The notes under the pieces were generated by a model that did no database searches, was not told the origin of the DNA, and was given only the letters and a program-made list of their open reading frames with translations. A program made the position numbers and the translations under genes. Positions 1 through 9,572 of a DNA stretch of 64,000 nucleotides are shown in pieces. Each line of letters starts with the position of its first letter. Position 1 is the first letter of the stretch. Source of the DNA: Strigamia acuminata (taxonomy: Eukaryota > Arthropoda > Chilopoda > Geophilomorpha > Linotaeniidae); contig OX442324.1 in the NCBI GenBank assembly GCA_949358305.1, positions 2,779,501 through 2,843,500 on the forward strand, written 5' to 3'.

Positions 1-189
1 ATAATTATTGAGGCATTAAAAAAAGGCAGTGGTTTTTCTTGTTTACCTGCATAATGATGCACATTTGAATACGTTTATTTAAGTAATTCAGTATTTTTGC
101 AATAGAAATTTAAGTTTTGTCACAATGGCTGGCTTTATTTCAGCTGATTTGTCTCCTTTTTAAAAAGAAAACATTTAACTTAAGATGAC

Positions 190-268
190 TAAGATAAGTT
201 GGATAGTACTAATTTGATGGTGCTCTACAACTTTGTAATTGACTTTTTTGCTCTAACATGATTGGTTT
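190..268. mobile_element. Left part of an inverted-repeat DNA element, split by the LTR retrotransposon
   Basis: The stretch ending at 268 (gtgctctacaactttgtaat and what follows) closely resembles the right arm of the palindromic element at 43336-44090, and the match resumes at 5754 after the retrotransposon. The left end of this copy is not recognisable and may lie outside the window. I see no gene in 1-268. Confidence 0.6.
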
Positions 269-470
269 TGTGTCTTTATCATGATTTAAACACAAATAAT
301 GTTCCAGGCCTAACCAGAAGGAGAGGCCTCCGGAATGAACCACTCATTCTCACATTTATACAACAACTGATTTATTCCAGCTTGGTTGCCAAAGCAACCA
401 AGACAACAATCAACACGAACCTTCGTTACAATAACAATTTAGACATCATTTATCGTCGTTAAACACAACA
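269..470 (-). repeat. 3' LTR of the Ty3/gypsy element
   Basis: This is a 202-bp direct repeat of 5552-5753 that begins with TG and ends with CA in element orientation. It is preceded on the minus strand by a short purine run (GGGAAGTGA, 471-479) that is the likely polypurine tract. Confidence 0.93.
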
Positions 471-479
471 TCACTTCCC
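471..479 (-). other. Probable polypurine tract
   Basis: GGGAAGTGA on the minus strand abuts the 3' LTR, the position where plus-strand DNA synthesis is primed in LTR elements. It is short and contains one T, so the call rests mainly on position. Confidence 0.55.
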
Positions 480-588
480 AATTTGAAGCATCAAATTCTC
501 AATCAAATAAATGCAATATTTTCTATACAAGATTCTCTAAATTCATCTAACATAAACATTTCAAACATTCAGACAAAAATTAATCTTT

Positions 589-3500
589 TCAATCATCGTG
601 ACCAGTTTCTCCCTGCTTGGGCGTTTTCTTCCTTCTCTTTCTCGTTGTGGTTGTGAGCACCACATTTGGATCTCTCATCCACTCAGGCTGACGCTTCTCA
701 CGAACCGGTCGTCCACTCGATGTAGTCGGTTGATCGACAGGAAGCCCAGCCTGCTCAACTCGCATGGATTCGTCAGACGAACCAGTATCTTCAGAGTCAG
801 GTAGGTGAATCGCGCTGTGCGAATCAACCATCACCTGAACATTCACATCCTGCAATTCATCACGGGGAAATGGACGTGCTGGCACAGCCACTTGTTCGTC
901 CGCCGTTCCAGGTTCCAGATCCTCCAGTCGCTCCAGACAGACGCTCAAGCGCTTGCCATCTATGATCACTTCGTCTCTTGGCGACTGCATAAACTCGACT
1001 TTTGGTGGTTGAATCACCTCATTTCTTGGTGGTTGAACCACCTCGTCTCCTGGTACCTGGATCACCTGCTCCACGTCCACCACCAGGGGCAGGTTAGGTT
1101 CTATAACAACAATTTGATTAGGCAGCAATACCACTTCATCACCCTGATCACTCAATCCAGATGATGACGACGAATCTGGCGGCGGTGGCGACACGACCAG
1201 CATCCACTGTTCTTCTTGAAGTTCCTCGGCCACCGACTTGACCTGCGAGCCCCTCTCTGCAGGTTGGTCCTGGTTCAACATCACTGTTCCTTCGGGACCG
1301 CCGGTGGCCATCAGCTTTTGCACACGAGCACGCATTTGATTGACATGTCTAATGTGCACAATGTTTGTTTCCACATCAAGTATTTCATACAGTACCATTC
1401 CCTTCTTTTTGAGGACCTTCGCGGCCCTCCAAAGCTTGGTTGTGGCCGGGAATACTTTGTACCACACCAAATCGTCTATGCTAAAACTTCTGAAGCTGAC
1501 TTCAGTGTTTTCCAAGGTGCTGACCACTTGGCTGGGACTGGACGTTACAATCTGCAAATGAGTGCGCAGCGGGCGCGCCAGAAATCTGTGTGCAGGGGAC
1601 AACCCATCTCTTCCCCCCACCGACGAGTGCTGCGCAAACAACACCCTCGCAATTCGCACCTCCAAACTGCCACTGGTGATCTTCGCCAGTCTCTCCTTGA
1701 ACTCGCGGACCCCCCTTTCCGCCCGGCCATTACTTTGGGGATGCCATGGCGGTGACCACAACTGTGAAATGGCGTTTCTTGCCAGAAAGTCACGAAACTC
1801 TTGTGACTTAAAGCATGTGGCGTTGTCGGATATTACAGTCGCAGGCAGACCGTAACCGGCAAATAAACGCCTTAACACCGCGATCGTGGCGGCGCTGGTT
1901 GCCGAAGCCACCGCCTGCGCCTCCAACCACCCCGAAAATGCATCGACAACGATCAAAATCATTTTGCCGAGCAGGGGACCAGCATAGTCCACGTGGATGC
2001 GCTCCCAAAGGAGAGTGGCGCGCGGCCAGCTCACCGGCTGCACGCGCGGTGGCAGGGGGGCAAGCCTTTTGCACGTAATGCAAGCAGCACAGTGCACAGC
2101 AATGTCGGCGTTCACCGCCGGCCACCACAGCGCAGCTCGCGCACGGCCCTTCATTGACACGACGTCTACATGACCGTCGTGGAGCAACGACAACGCTCGC
2201 TGCACCAGTGCTGCGGGGACAACGAATCTCTCACCCCAAAAAATTACACCATCGTCCAAAGATAACTCCACAAAACGATCCTTGTAGGGTCCCAAATCCT
2301 TGCGGTCACTTGCAGCTGTCCAGTTGCCCGACTTCACCATCTCCACGACTTCACTCAAAATGGGGTCGGTTCTTGTGGCCAGCACCAATTCGCGTTTGCC
2401 AATGAGGCTCTCCACCGTCAATTCTGTCAAAAAGGTATGAATGTTAGTTTGCAATTTTACAGGCGGATCCACTGGGGCACGACTTAGTGCGTCAGCGTTT
2501 GACACGTCCACTCCTCTCCGAAACAACAATTCGTAGTCGTAACAGGCGAGCGCCAACGCCCACCTCAGCATTCTGGGTGAAATAATGTTTGATATTGGTC
2601 GGTTTCTCCCCAAAATACCTAACAAAGGGCGATGGTCAGTGTATATTACAAAACGACGCCCACAAATGTATTGGTGAAATCTTTTCACTGCAAAAAGAAT
2701 GGCCAGCGCCTCCTTGTCTACCTGCCCATAATTCCTCTCAGCAGAAGACAAGGAGCGCGACGCGAAGACGACAGGCCATTCCTTGTTGTCGGTGCCCAAC
2801 TGGGCCAAAACTGCCCCAACTCCCACCGGGGATGCGTCCGCTACAACAATAGCGGGGCGCGACAGATCATAAAACTTCAGCACAGGAGCTGAGACCAGCG
2901 CCTGTTTGATCTGCTGAAATGCGCGCACTTGCTGCCTGGCCCAGATCCATGGCTGCCCTTTTACGAGCAAGGCGTAGAGGGGGGCTGCCATCGTCGAGAG
3001 GCCCTTGACGAACTGTCCGTAAAAGTTTATCAAACCCAAAAACGACTTGACTTGAGTCACGTCTTCGGGGGCCCCAATCTCGGTAATTGCTCTTATTCTG
3101 TTGGGCAACGGGGAGACGCCCCCATTGGCCAACTGAAATCCCAAGAACTCAATCGTGGTCACACAGAAAACACACTTGGCACGACACAAACGGAGTCTTT
3201 TCCTTATCAATCTTTCAAACACGAGTGCGAGAATCACCAAATGCTCTTCAATCGTGATTGTGGCAATGAGTATATCATCCTGATATACGAAGATTTTGCT
3301 TATGCCGGCCACCACCCCCTCCGCTGTCCTCTGAAATATTCCACTACTACTAATCGTTCCAAAGGGCAACCTGTTGACGGCCATAAGGCCTTTAATTGTG
3401 TTGACCGCAGCTATTATTGCGGATTTTTGTGACAATTTCAATTGTTGGTACGCGTGTCTGTAGTCCAGTTTGGAAAATATTCTGGCCCTTCCTACTTGTG

Positions 3501-3882
3501 CAAAAATGTCTGCTATTGAGGGAAGGGGGTAGGGGTCCGGTTCAATGGCAATGTTGATGGTGGACCGATAATCGCCACACAACCGGACCCCCCCGTCCTT
3601 TTTCCTGACGACCACCAAAGGGGTCGCCCACTCGGAGAAGGTTATGGGTGTGAAGATCCCCTCTGCCACGAGACGATCGATTTCCTTCTCCACCTGTGGC
3701 CTCAGGGGGATGGGGACCGGTCGGGGACGAAAAAATCGAGGAGTAACATCAGCTCGAATCTTTAGATCGATTGGGGGCCCATTGAATGCACCCAAACTTA
3801 TTTCGAAAATTTCAGCAAACTTTTCCAGCAAGGCTGCCAACTGCACTTCTGCACTTGCGCCGCTGGACTGATGCACGTCCAA
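589..3882 (-). CDS. Retrotransposon Pol: reverse transcriptase, RNase H, integrase
   Basis: About 1097 codons. The reverse transcriptase palm carries a YQDD box, a variant of the usual YxDD. RNase H follows, with an ADAS motif and YTDHRPL. The integrase has a zinc-binding His/Cys region ending CAACITC and a DDE core: Asp in VDYAGP, Asp in SDNATCF and Glu in SNGRAERG. A long acidic and Pro-rich tail with loose repeats of the type PPRNEV follows integrase. The listed first codon is TTG, not ATG. The frame is open back to 3888 and lies in the same frame as gag, separated from it by one TAA at 3889-3891. Pol may therefore be made by stop read-through, or the stop may be a disabling mutation. There are no other breaks. 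Confidence 0.93.
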   Translation of the reverse strand: MDVHQSSGASAEVQLAALLEKFAEIFEISLGAFNGPPIDLKIRADVTPRFFRPRPVPIPLRPQVEKEIDRLVAEGIFTPITFSEWATPLVVVRKKDGGVRLCGDYRSTINIAIEPDPYPLPSIADIFAQVGRARIFSKLDYRHAYQQLKLSQKSAIIAAVNTIKGLMAVNRLPFGTISSSGIFQRTAEGVVAGISKIFVYQDDILIATITIEEHLVILALVFERLIRKRLRLCRAKCVFCVTTIEFLGFQLANGGVSPLPNRIRAITEIGAPEDVTQVKSFLGLINFYGQFVKGLSTMAAPLYALLVKGQPWIWARQQVRAFQQIKQALVSAPVLKFYDLSRPAIVVADASPVGVGAVLAQLGTDNKEWPVVFASRSLSSAERNYGQVDKEALAILFAVKRFHQYICGRRFVIYTDHRPLLGILGRNRPISNIISPRMLRWALALACYDYELLFRRGVDVSNADALSRAPVDPPVKLQTNIHTFLTELTVESLIGKRELVLATRTDPILSEVVEMVKSGNWTAASDRKDLGPYKDRFVELSLDDGVIFWGERFVVPAALVQRALSLLHDGHVDVVSMKGRARAALWWPAVNADIAVHCAACITCKRLAPLPPRVQPVSWPRATLLWERIHVDYAGPLLGKMILIVVDAFSGWLEAQAVASATSAATIAVLRRLFAGYGLPATVISDNATCFKSQEFRDFLARNAISQLWSPPWHPQSNGRAERGVREFKERLAKITSGSLEVRIARVLFAQHSSVGGRDGLSPAHRFLARPLRTHLQIVTSSPSQVVSTLENTEVSFRSFSIDDLVWYKVFPATTKLWRAAKVLKKKGMVLYEILDVETNIVHIRHVNQMRARVQKLMATGGPEGTVMLNQDQPAERGSQVKSVAEELQEEQWMLVVSPPPPDSSSSSGLSDQGDEVVLLPNQIVVIEPNLPLVVDVEQVIQVPGDEVVQPPRNEVIQPPKVEFMQSPRDEVIIDGKRLSVCLERLEDLEPGTADEQVAVPARPFPRDELQDVNVQVMVDSHSAIHLPDSEDTGSSDESMRVEQAGLPVDQPTTSSGRPVREKRQPEWMRDPNVVLTTTTRKRRKKTPKQGETGHDD

Positions 3883-3888
3883 TTCCGC

Positions 3889-5235
3889 TTAAACTGGCGG
3901 CTCTGCCACTTCCGTCTGAGTTTCCACTCTGACCCCCAAGCGTCCAATTAGATCTCTTCCCAACAAATTGGGCCCCGTCCCCTTTACCACCAAGAAATCC
4001 AAATTGTTCTCCTTCCCCCGGTATCTAACTGGGAGGGACACTTCACCGAATACTGCAATTGGTGCTCCAGTATACGCCTTGAGCGCTACCTCAGTCTTCC
4101 GGAGAACGGGAAAACATCCCCCCATTCCCGCCAATGACGCGAACTGGCCCCATGACACCACGGATCTCTCCGCGCCCGAATCGACTTGAAAGTTCCAAAT
4201 TCGGCCGCAGACATTAAAATCTACTTGAAATGGGGGAAACCTTCTCTCCATTTGCTCCACCAGGAAAATGTTCCATGCATCTGGGGGAACACCGACATCC
4301 TCGTCTTCTTCCCCCGACACCACATTCACAGGCACACTTTGCTGCCTAAATTCTGGCTTAAAATTAATGTCACCGTTCTCTTGTGCAGACTCTCGCGCCG
4401 GGCCGCTCCTCCGCGTCCATTCAGGGCACTGATATCTGAAATGTGGCCCGCCACAATGCCAACAAGCAATGCCAGCAGGCGCTCGCGCGCTCGCTCTTCC
4501 TCGGCCACGCTGACCAAACCCGGAGGGGCCTCCTCGACCACCTCGCCAACCGGAACCACCAGGCCCACGGCTCGAACCGCCCGACGCAAATCCACTGCCA
4601 GCCGCGCCACCACGTCTCGCGGGACGAAACTGCCGGACTTGATTCACCTCGCTGTCCGCCAAGTGCATGGGCGCCTCTGCTGTCACGCCGGCGTCCACGC
4701 TGGCAGAGGGCGTCGCCATTGCCGACTCGTAGGAGGTCGCCAACTTGGCTGCCTGTTTTAAAGTTAAATTTTCGTACAACATGATGTACTTTCTCATCCC
4801 TGCATCGTTGATGCCACGCAGAAACGCATCGAGTACGCCGGCGTCGTCTTCTTCTGGCGTCGCGAAACCACACGGTTGGGCTAAGCCTTTCAATACCGTG
4901 AGGTATTGCTCCACCGACTCGTCCTTCTTCCTCATACGAAGCCCCAACCTTTGGCGGCACACGTGTGGCTGCGCAATTGGCTCCAGATGCACCCTCATCA
5001 AGTCAACTACATCTTGGTACGTTTTGGTTGACAATTTGGCTGGATGCGCAGCTTTTTGAAGCTCCGCGTATGACTTGGGTCCAATCAGGGACAGCAGGAG
5101 CGATTTCTGCTTGGCATCAGGAATATCGTTCAAAGTCCTAAACTCAGCGACTCTTTCCAGGTAACGGTCCCAGTCGGCGGCGTATTTACCGTCAAATGGT
5201 CCGGGATGGCCCAAGATCACCTTCGGAGCCGCCAT
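3889..5235 (-). CDS. Retrotransposon Gag with zinc knuckle and aspartic protease
   Basis: 448 codons starting at an ATG at 5235. The N-terminal half is a capsid-like helical region. A Gly/Arg-rich stretch comes next, then one zinc knuckle of the form CX2CX3HX4C (CWHCGGPHFRYQC), usual for this branch of Ty3/gypsy elements. The C-terminal part holds the aspartic protease, with its active-site DSG in FQVDSGAERS and a later NLLGRDLI. The frame ends with TAA directly before the in-frame pol reading frame. The 316-nt leader between the 5' LTR and the ATG has no other frame of note. Confidence 0.92.
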   Translation of the reverse strand: MAAPKVILGHPGPFDGKYAADWDRYLERVAEFRTLNDIPDAKQKSLLLSLIGPKSYAELQKAAHPAKLSTKTYQDVVDLMRVHLEPIAQPHVCRQRLGLRMRKKDESVEQYLTVLKGLAQPCGFATPEEDDAGVLDAFLRGINDAGMRKYIMLYENLTLKQAAKLATSYESAMATPSASVDAGVTAEAPMHLADSEVNQVRQFRPARRGGAAGSGFASGGSSRGPGGSGWRGGRGGPSGFGQRGRGRASARAPAGIACWHCGGPHFRYQCPEWTRRSGPARESAQENGDINFKPEFRQQSVPVNVVSGEEDEDVGVPPDAWNIFLVEQMERRFPPFQVDFNVCGRIWNFQVDSGAERSVVSWGQFASLAGMGGCFPVLRKTEVALKAYTGAPIAVFGEVSLPVRYRGKENNLDFLVVKGTGPNLLGRDLIGRLGVRVETQTEVAEPPV

Positions 5236-5529
5236 AACTGTCGCTCGCCAAACACAGAGTCCAATGGAATTTGATCACGAACGTTCGACGTTCCAAACCT
5301 GATGAGCGCTCGTAAAACCTCAACTCGAACGACCAATGCTACGATTTCGGACGGACCGACACGCAAACGTAACGAACACACGACGCCGCCAACACTGGAG
5401 ATACGTCTTGTATTCGTCTTCGCCCGAACTCGACTTGTCCGCCAGTCACGTACAGTTTTCTCTTTTCTTTATTTAATTTTCGTCTTTATATTTGTATGTC
5501 TTGCATATGCATACACGCACAGGCCGCAT

Positions 5530-5547
5530 GCCTACTCGACTGCGCCA
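5530..5547 (-). other. Probable tRNA primer binding site
   Basis: On the minus strand TGGCGCAGTCGAGTAGGC begins four bases inside the 5' LTR. TGG at this place is the complement of a tRNA CCA end. I could not assign the tRNA. Confidence 0.6.
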
Positions 5548-5551
5548 CTTT

Positions 5552-5753
5552 TGTGTCTTTATCATGATTTAAACACAAATAATGTTCCAGGCCTAACCAG
5601 AAGGAGAGGCCTCCGGAATGAACCACTCATTCTCACATTTATACAACAACTGATTTATTCCAGCTTGGTTGCCAAAGCAACCAAGACAACAATCAACACG
5701 AACCTTCGTTACAATAACAATTTAGACATCATTTATCGTCGTTAAACACAACA
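5552..5753 (-). repeat. 5' LTR of the Ty3/gypsy element
   Basis: 202-bp LTR with the same sequence as 269-470. In element orientation it drives the gag-pol transcript. No obvious TATA box was located. Confidence 0.93.
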
Positions 5754-5927
5754 ATTGGTTTAGCAGTTAGCAAGTGAATGACCTTGAAAATGGTCTTCAA
5801 GGTCAAATTTGATGACATTATTGGATTGCTCTCACCCAACTTTCTATACGATCGCTTCATCAAAGTTGGCCTAGATGCAATTGCTCAGGAAATATTTGAG
5901 GGGAACAGACTTTTGGTTATCACCCTG
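5754..5927. mobile_element. Right part of the split inverted-repeat element
   Basis: The sequence aligns by eye with 43950-44090, including gatgacctt...aaggtcaa and the terminal ...CACCCTG followed by TA at 5928-5929. It is the right terminal inverted repeat of a Tc1/mariner-type non-autonomous element related to 43336-44090. A 103-codon open frame through it is not coding. From 5928 to 6240 I see only AT-rich sequence and the 3' flank of the LRR pseudogene. Confidence 0.7.
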
Positions 5928-6242
5928 TATAACTTTATTGGAATAAAAAAAATCAACAGCATTGACGAAAATGTAAATGGTTCGGACACTGCAATAATGC
6001 AAATAATCAAGAGCAAAAGCACAATCACACAGATGGTCTTATCAGATTTTCCTCAACTTTTCCATCCTCTGAAGTCAAACAACAAATAAACAATTCCTAT
6101 CTTTTCCTACAAACTTTATGCCAAGCAAGAACACAGCAAACACACAATTTACTGAAAAAGTGCTATTAATTTTTAATTTTTTTATTCCATATTTATTACA
6201 TATATACAAATTTCCGTTTTGACGCTAACATCGACTCCTCAC

Positions 6243-7188
6243 TCACCAGTCAGCGAATTCATCAGCATATACAAATTTCAAACACAAGTTCTTAGATTTT
6301 ATGTAAGTGTTAATTTCTTTAGCAACTGTCAGATTGATATTTAAACAATCTCTTATATTTAAAAGGTTCAATAGATTTTGCATTTCTAATAACTTGATGA
6401 TCATCGCTTGATTAATTGAATTACAGGAAAAAAAATCTACAGTTCTTAGATTTTTAAGTGCATTCAATTCATCTAGTTCATTAAGTGTATGACGATTAGC
6501 AAGACGGAAATGGTTTAAATTCGAACTTTGTAGAATTAACATTTTTATCTGTGAGTCAGTAATGTGTTCAGATAATTCAATGCACAGACGATATAGGTTT
6601 TTGAACGCGGACACAACGATTAACCATAGAGTGCTAGAATAGAAAATTGAAATTCAGGCTCGTCGATGCATCTAACGACAGCCCGGATAATTTTGGGAAA
6701 ATGGTGGTCAGAATGATGATATCTTCCGTATTGTTTACAAAGTTTACAAAGGTGTCTTCGATGGAATATGATATTTTCTTCGATTTGAATTGTTTTTTTA
6801 ACATTAAATAAATGGACCCCGTGTTTGTGAATAAACCTTTTTAAAATAGGCACATGTAAATGTTCAAATACTCCAGTTTCTTGCAATCACTTAATAAGCA
6901 GAGCCCATCATCAGTCACATTTGTGCAGTGGAATAAGTACAGATGTCGTAATTGTAAACAATATTTACTAATTGTAGCTAGAACTTTATCCGTGCATCCT
7001 GATGCAGGAGGCCTGAACCTCTGAAGTTGTGGCAATTGCTGAAACAGTTCGACAATACTACTTTCAGGTGGAATTTTCACATTGAAGCTAATGAATAACA
7101 GATCTAAATGTAAAAGGTTCCTACAAATTTGTCCAATTTGATCTAATAGACAAGGATATATTGGCAACTGAAATGGGAAAATAATCAT
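6243..7188 (-). pseudogene. Broken tandem copy of the LRR gene at 7337-8671
   Basis: Three separate frames (6243-6614, 6620-6886, 6841-7188) match successive parts of the neighbouring intact LRR protein: the middle CLLDQIGQIC and KIPPES region, then HITDSQIKMLILQS and the C-terminal TVAKEINTYIKSKNLC. The N-terminal 90 or so residues are missing, a central block is deleted and frames shift between the pieces. The 3' flank (ctcctcactcac...tcatcagcata) is also shared, so the duplication included the 3' end. It lies head to tail with the intact copy on the same strand. Confidence 0.85.
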
Positions 7189-7269
7189 ACTGGGTGAATT
7201 TTCAAATTGTATTCTCTCTTATTACTGATTTTTTCTCCCCAAAACGACACGATCATTTGCATTTACATA

Positions 7270-7285
7270 TTTATTACATATTTAT
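7270..7285 (-). terminator. Polyadenylation signals of the LRR gene
   Basis: Two AATAAA hexamers on the minus strand lie about 50-65 nt after the stop codon of the LRR gene. Confidence 0.6.
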
Positions 7286-7336
7286 TACATACTATATATA
7301 CAAATTTCCATTTTAACGCTAACGTCAACTCCTCAC

Positions 7337-8671
7337 TCACAAGTCAGGCAATTCATCAGCATGTACAAATTTCAAACACAAGTTTTTAGATTTTATGTAA
7401 GTGTTAATTTCTTTAGCAACTGTCAGATCGATATTTAAACAAGCTGCTATAATTAAACGGTTCAATGGATTTTGCATTTCTAATAAATTGATGATCATCG
7501 CCTGATTAATTGAATTACAGGAAAAAAAATCTACAGTTTTTAGATTTTTAAGTGCATTCAATTCATCTAGTTCATTAAGTGTATGACAATCAGCTAGACG
7601 GAAATGGTTTAAATTCGGACTTTGTAGAATTAACATTTTTATCTGTGAGTCAGTAATGTGTTCACATGATATGCCCAGATAATATAGGTTTTTGAACGAA
7701 TACTTAGGTAAATCCTCTATATTTTCAGTGTTAAAAATCGAACATTCACGTAACTCAAAATTTTGTAACTGTGGGCAATAATAATTAATCAGTCTAACAT
7801 TAACTAATTCAAAACCATTCAAAACCAGAGTGGTTAATCGTTGTGCCCGCGCCAGCAGAATATTTAAATCCAGGCTCATCGATGCATTTAACAATAGTAT
7901 GGATAAATTTGGAAAAATGGTGGTCAGAATGGTGATATCTTCAGTATTGGTTGCAAATGCAAGGTTTAAAGACTTATAATAGCCGTCTTCGATGGAATAA
8001 GTACGCAACGAAATTTTCATGGATTGTTGTTTTAACAGATCAAATAGACGATTCCAGCATTGGTGACTAAAAAATTTTAAAAGAGGCAGTTGGTTTAGAA
8101 TGTCAAAACAGCCCTGGGCTGTGACAGAACACTTGAAAATATCTAAGTATTGCAATTTCTTGCAATCACTTAAAAAGCGGAGCCCATCATCAGTCACATT
8201 TTGGCAGCAGACTAAGTCCAGATGTCGTAATTGTAAACAATTTTTACTAATTGCAGCTAGAACTTTATCCGTGCATCCTGATGTACGAGACCTGAACCAC
8301 TGAAGTTGTGGCAATTGCTGAAACAGTTCGACCATACTTTCAGGTGGAATTTTCACATTGAAGCTAATGAATAACAGATCAAAATGTAAAAGGTTCCAAC
8401 AAATTTGTCCAATTTGATCTAATAGACAAGGATGTATGGGCTGTTTTAACACATGGAAAGAATGTAATGATTTGGTGGCAGGATGGATGAAAACGTTGGC
8501 ATCCACGCGTACTGGTGCTCTAAAGTCGAATTTCTCACGGAGGCATCGATATACGTTGGAAATAAATATCGAAGGTTGATTCACCAGTTGTGTTTGAAAA
8601 TTATCGAAATTAGTACACACCGTTTGCAAACACAATTGCTCCAGACTAGACGCTGATTTCCGGACTGGCAT
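7337..8671 (-). CDS. Intronless leucine-rich-repeat protein with BC-box-like N terminus
   Basis: 444 codons, ATG at 8671, no intron. From about residue 80 the protein consists of degenerate cysteine-containing LRRs of the AMN1/F-box-LRR kind, for example LRHLDLVCCQNVTDDGLRFL and LKNLKTVDFFSCNSI. The N terminus reads SLEQLCLQTV at residues 9-18, which fits the elongin-C BC-box pattern (S/T)LxxxCxxx(V/L). A proline-containing hydrophobic segment (QPSIFISNVYRCL) follows, where a Cul2 box would sit. I infer a substrate receptor of an elongin-BC/cullin-2 ubiquitin ligase. The repeats are clear, the ligase role is a guess from the motif. A TATA box and initiator lie just upstream and AATAAA signals just downstream, so it looks like a working gene. 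A broken copy lies 3' of it. Confidence 0.8.
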   Translation of the reverse strand: MPVRKSASSLEQLCLQTVCTNFDNFQTQLVNQPSIFISNVYRCLREKFDFRAPVRVDANVFIHPATKSLHSFHVLKQPIHPCLLDQIGQICWNLLHFDLLFISFNVKIPPESMVELFQQLPQLQWFRSRTSGCTDKVLAAISKNCLQLRHLDLVCCQNVTDDGLRFLSDCKKLQYLDIFKCSVTAQGCFDILNQLPLLKFFSHQCWNRLFDLLKQQSMKISLRTYSIEDGYYKSLNLAFATNTEDITILTTIFPNLSILLLNASMSLDLNILLARAQRLTTLVLNGFELVNVRLINYYCPQLQNFELRECSIFNTENIEDLPKYSFKNLYYLGISCEHITDSQIKMLILQSPNLNHFRLADCHTLNELDELNALKNLKTVDFFSCNSINQAMIINLLEMQNPLNRLIIAACLNIDLTVAKEINTYIKSKNLCLKFVHADELPDL

Positions 8672-8704
8672 GTTGCGAACTATACTTGGATCTTGAGAGA
8701 TGAA

Positions 8705-8736
8705 TGAAATCTAAATTGAGATGGAGTGTTTATATA
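8705..8736 (-). promoter_or_regulatory. TATA box and initiator of the LRR gene
   Basis: On the minus strand TATATAAA starts at 8736, and TCATTC, an exact fit to the arthropod initiator TCAKTY, has its A at 8705, 31 nt downstream. This predicts a 5' UTR of about 34 nt before the ATG at 8671. Confidence 0.7.
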
Positions 8737-8990
8737 CTGTGGGATTACGTATTCGGAACATAACCGCGGAATCGCGCGTCGAACGTACAGTAGATGCTAA
8801 CGATAACAATGCAAAGCTGGAGAAACGTAAAGTGGTGTTACGATTAGTACAGAAAAAAAATGTTTTTTAAAAAAAAGAGAAACCAACGAAACGATTGTGC
8901 AGATGTTCTACGGCGTTGAAATGAATTAATGCAAACCGAAAAAGTTCGCAAAATATAACTACAAGTTGCCGACAAATTTATTTTTTCTTT

Positions 8991-9446
8991 TTGCAAATAA
9001 AGTACAAATTCGAAAAGGAAAAGAAACGACGGAAATATTGGAACAAGGGGACCAAGAAAATTGAAAAAATAGACGAAGAAGAGCAAAAACAGGATGAGAA
9101 ATCAGATAAAATCGAGAAAAAGGAAGAGAGAATTGCAAATAATGACGAAGAATATGAGGAAAAAAATGAAAAATCTAAGAAAAATAATAAAAAATTGGCC
9201 GACGTGCGAACATGTATTGCTCGCCCTGCGACGGCGTCACCGTCATCCAAAAACGGCACCATAACATCGGATGCGAACTCGACACCGAACTCTGCTGCAT
9301 CGACACGAGACAAATACAAAACGCACTGCTGCGACCAAGTCTCCTACGACCCGTTCCACCAACTCTGCTGCGCCGAACAAGTCGTCAACGTCGACGACCA
9401 ACCCGAAAAATACGGCGAATGCTGCGTAAATAAACCTTCATTTTGA
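8991..9446 (+). pseudogene. Galaxin-like Cys-Cys repeat remnant, frameshifted
   Basis: The plus strand first encodes a Lys/Glu-rich charged segment (8991-9200), then two galaxin-like units. One unit, CELDTELCCIDTRQ near 9270-9310, is in a different frame from the next, KTHCCDQVSYDPFHQLCC and EKYGECCVN at 9320-9440, with a one-base shift between them near 9310-9325. The paired cysteines and the Tyr-rich CC-x(n)-Y-x(n)-LCC spacing are typical of galaxin and related secreted proteins. I call it a remnant because no intron with GT-AG ends explains the shift. The short first frame has no clear signal peptide. A sequencing error is the alternative. Confidence 0.5.
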
Positions 9447-9572
9447 CACGAAAAAATCTAAAGGGCTTGCAAATCAACTAAAATGTTTAATTAATTAAGC
9501 ATACAACCGACAAAGTGTAAAAATTCAAAACTTTATTGAATTAATTAAAAATGCAAACGCATAATCACATCT

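Larger units (their letters stand above)
269..5753 (-). mobile_element. Full-length Ty3/gypsy LTR retrotransposon
   Basis: Two direct 202-bp LTRs (269-470 and 5552-5753) bound a 5.1-kb interior coding for Gag and Pol on the minus strand. The LTRs run TGTTGT...GACACA in element orientation and I see no difference between them, which points to a very recent insertion. ATTGGTTT flanks both outer ends (261-268 and 5754-5761), so there is a target-site duplication of 5 to 8 bp. The order gag, protease, reverse transcriptase, RNase H, integrase is that of the Ty3/gypsy group, and no envelope-like frame follows pol. The element sits inside an older inverted-repeat element (see 190-268 and 5754-5927). 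Confidence 0.95.

Noticed and set aside
5302-5745. 147-codon frame on the plus strand across the 5' LTR
   Set aside because: It lies antisense to the retrotransposon leader and LTR, and the same peptide end appears at the other LTR because the LTRs are repeats.
8978-9319. Ser/Phe-rich frame on the minus strand
   Set aside because: Complement of the Lys/Glu-rich region of the galaxin-like remnant. Low complexity, no domain.
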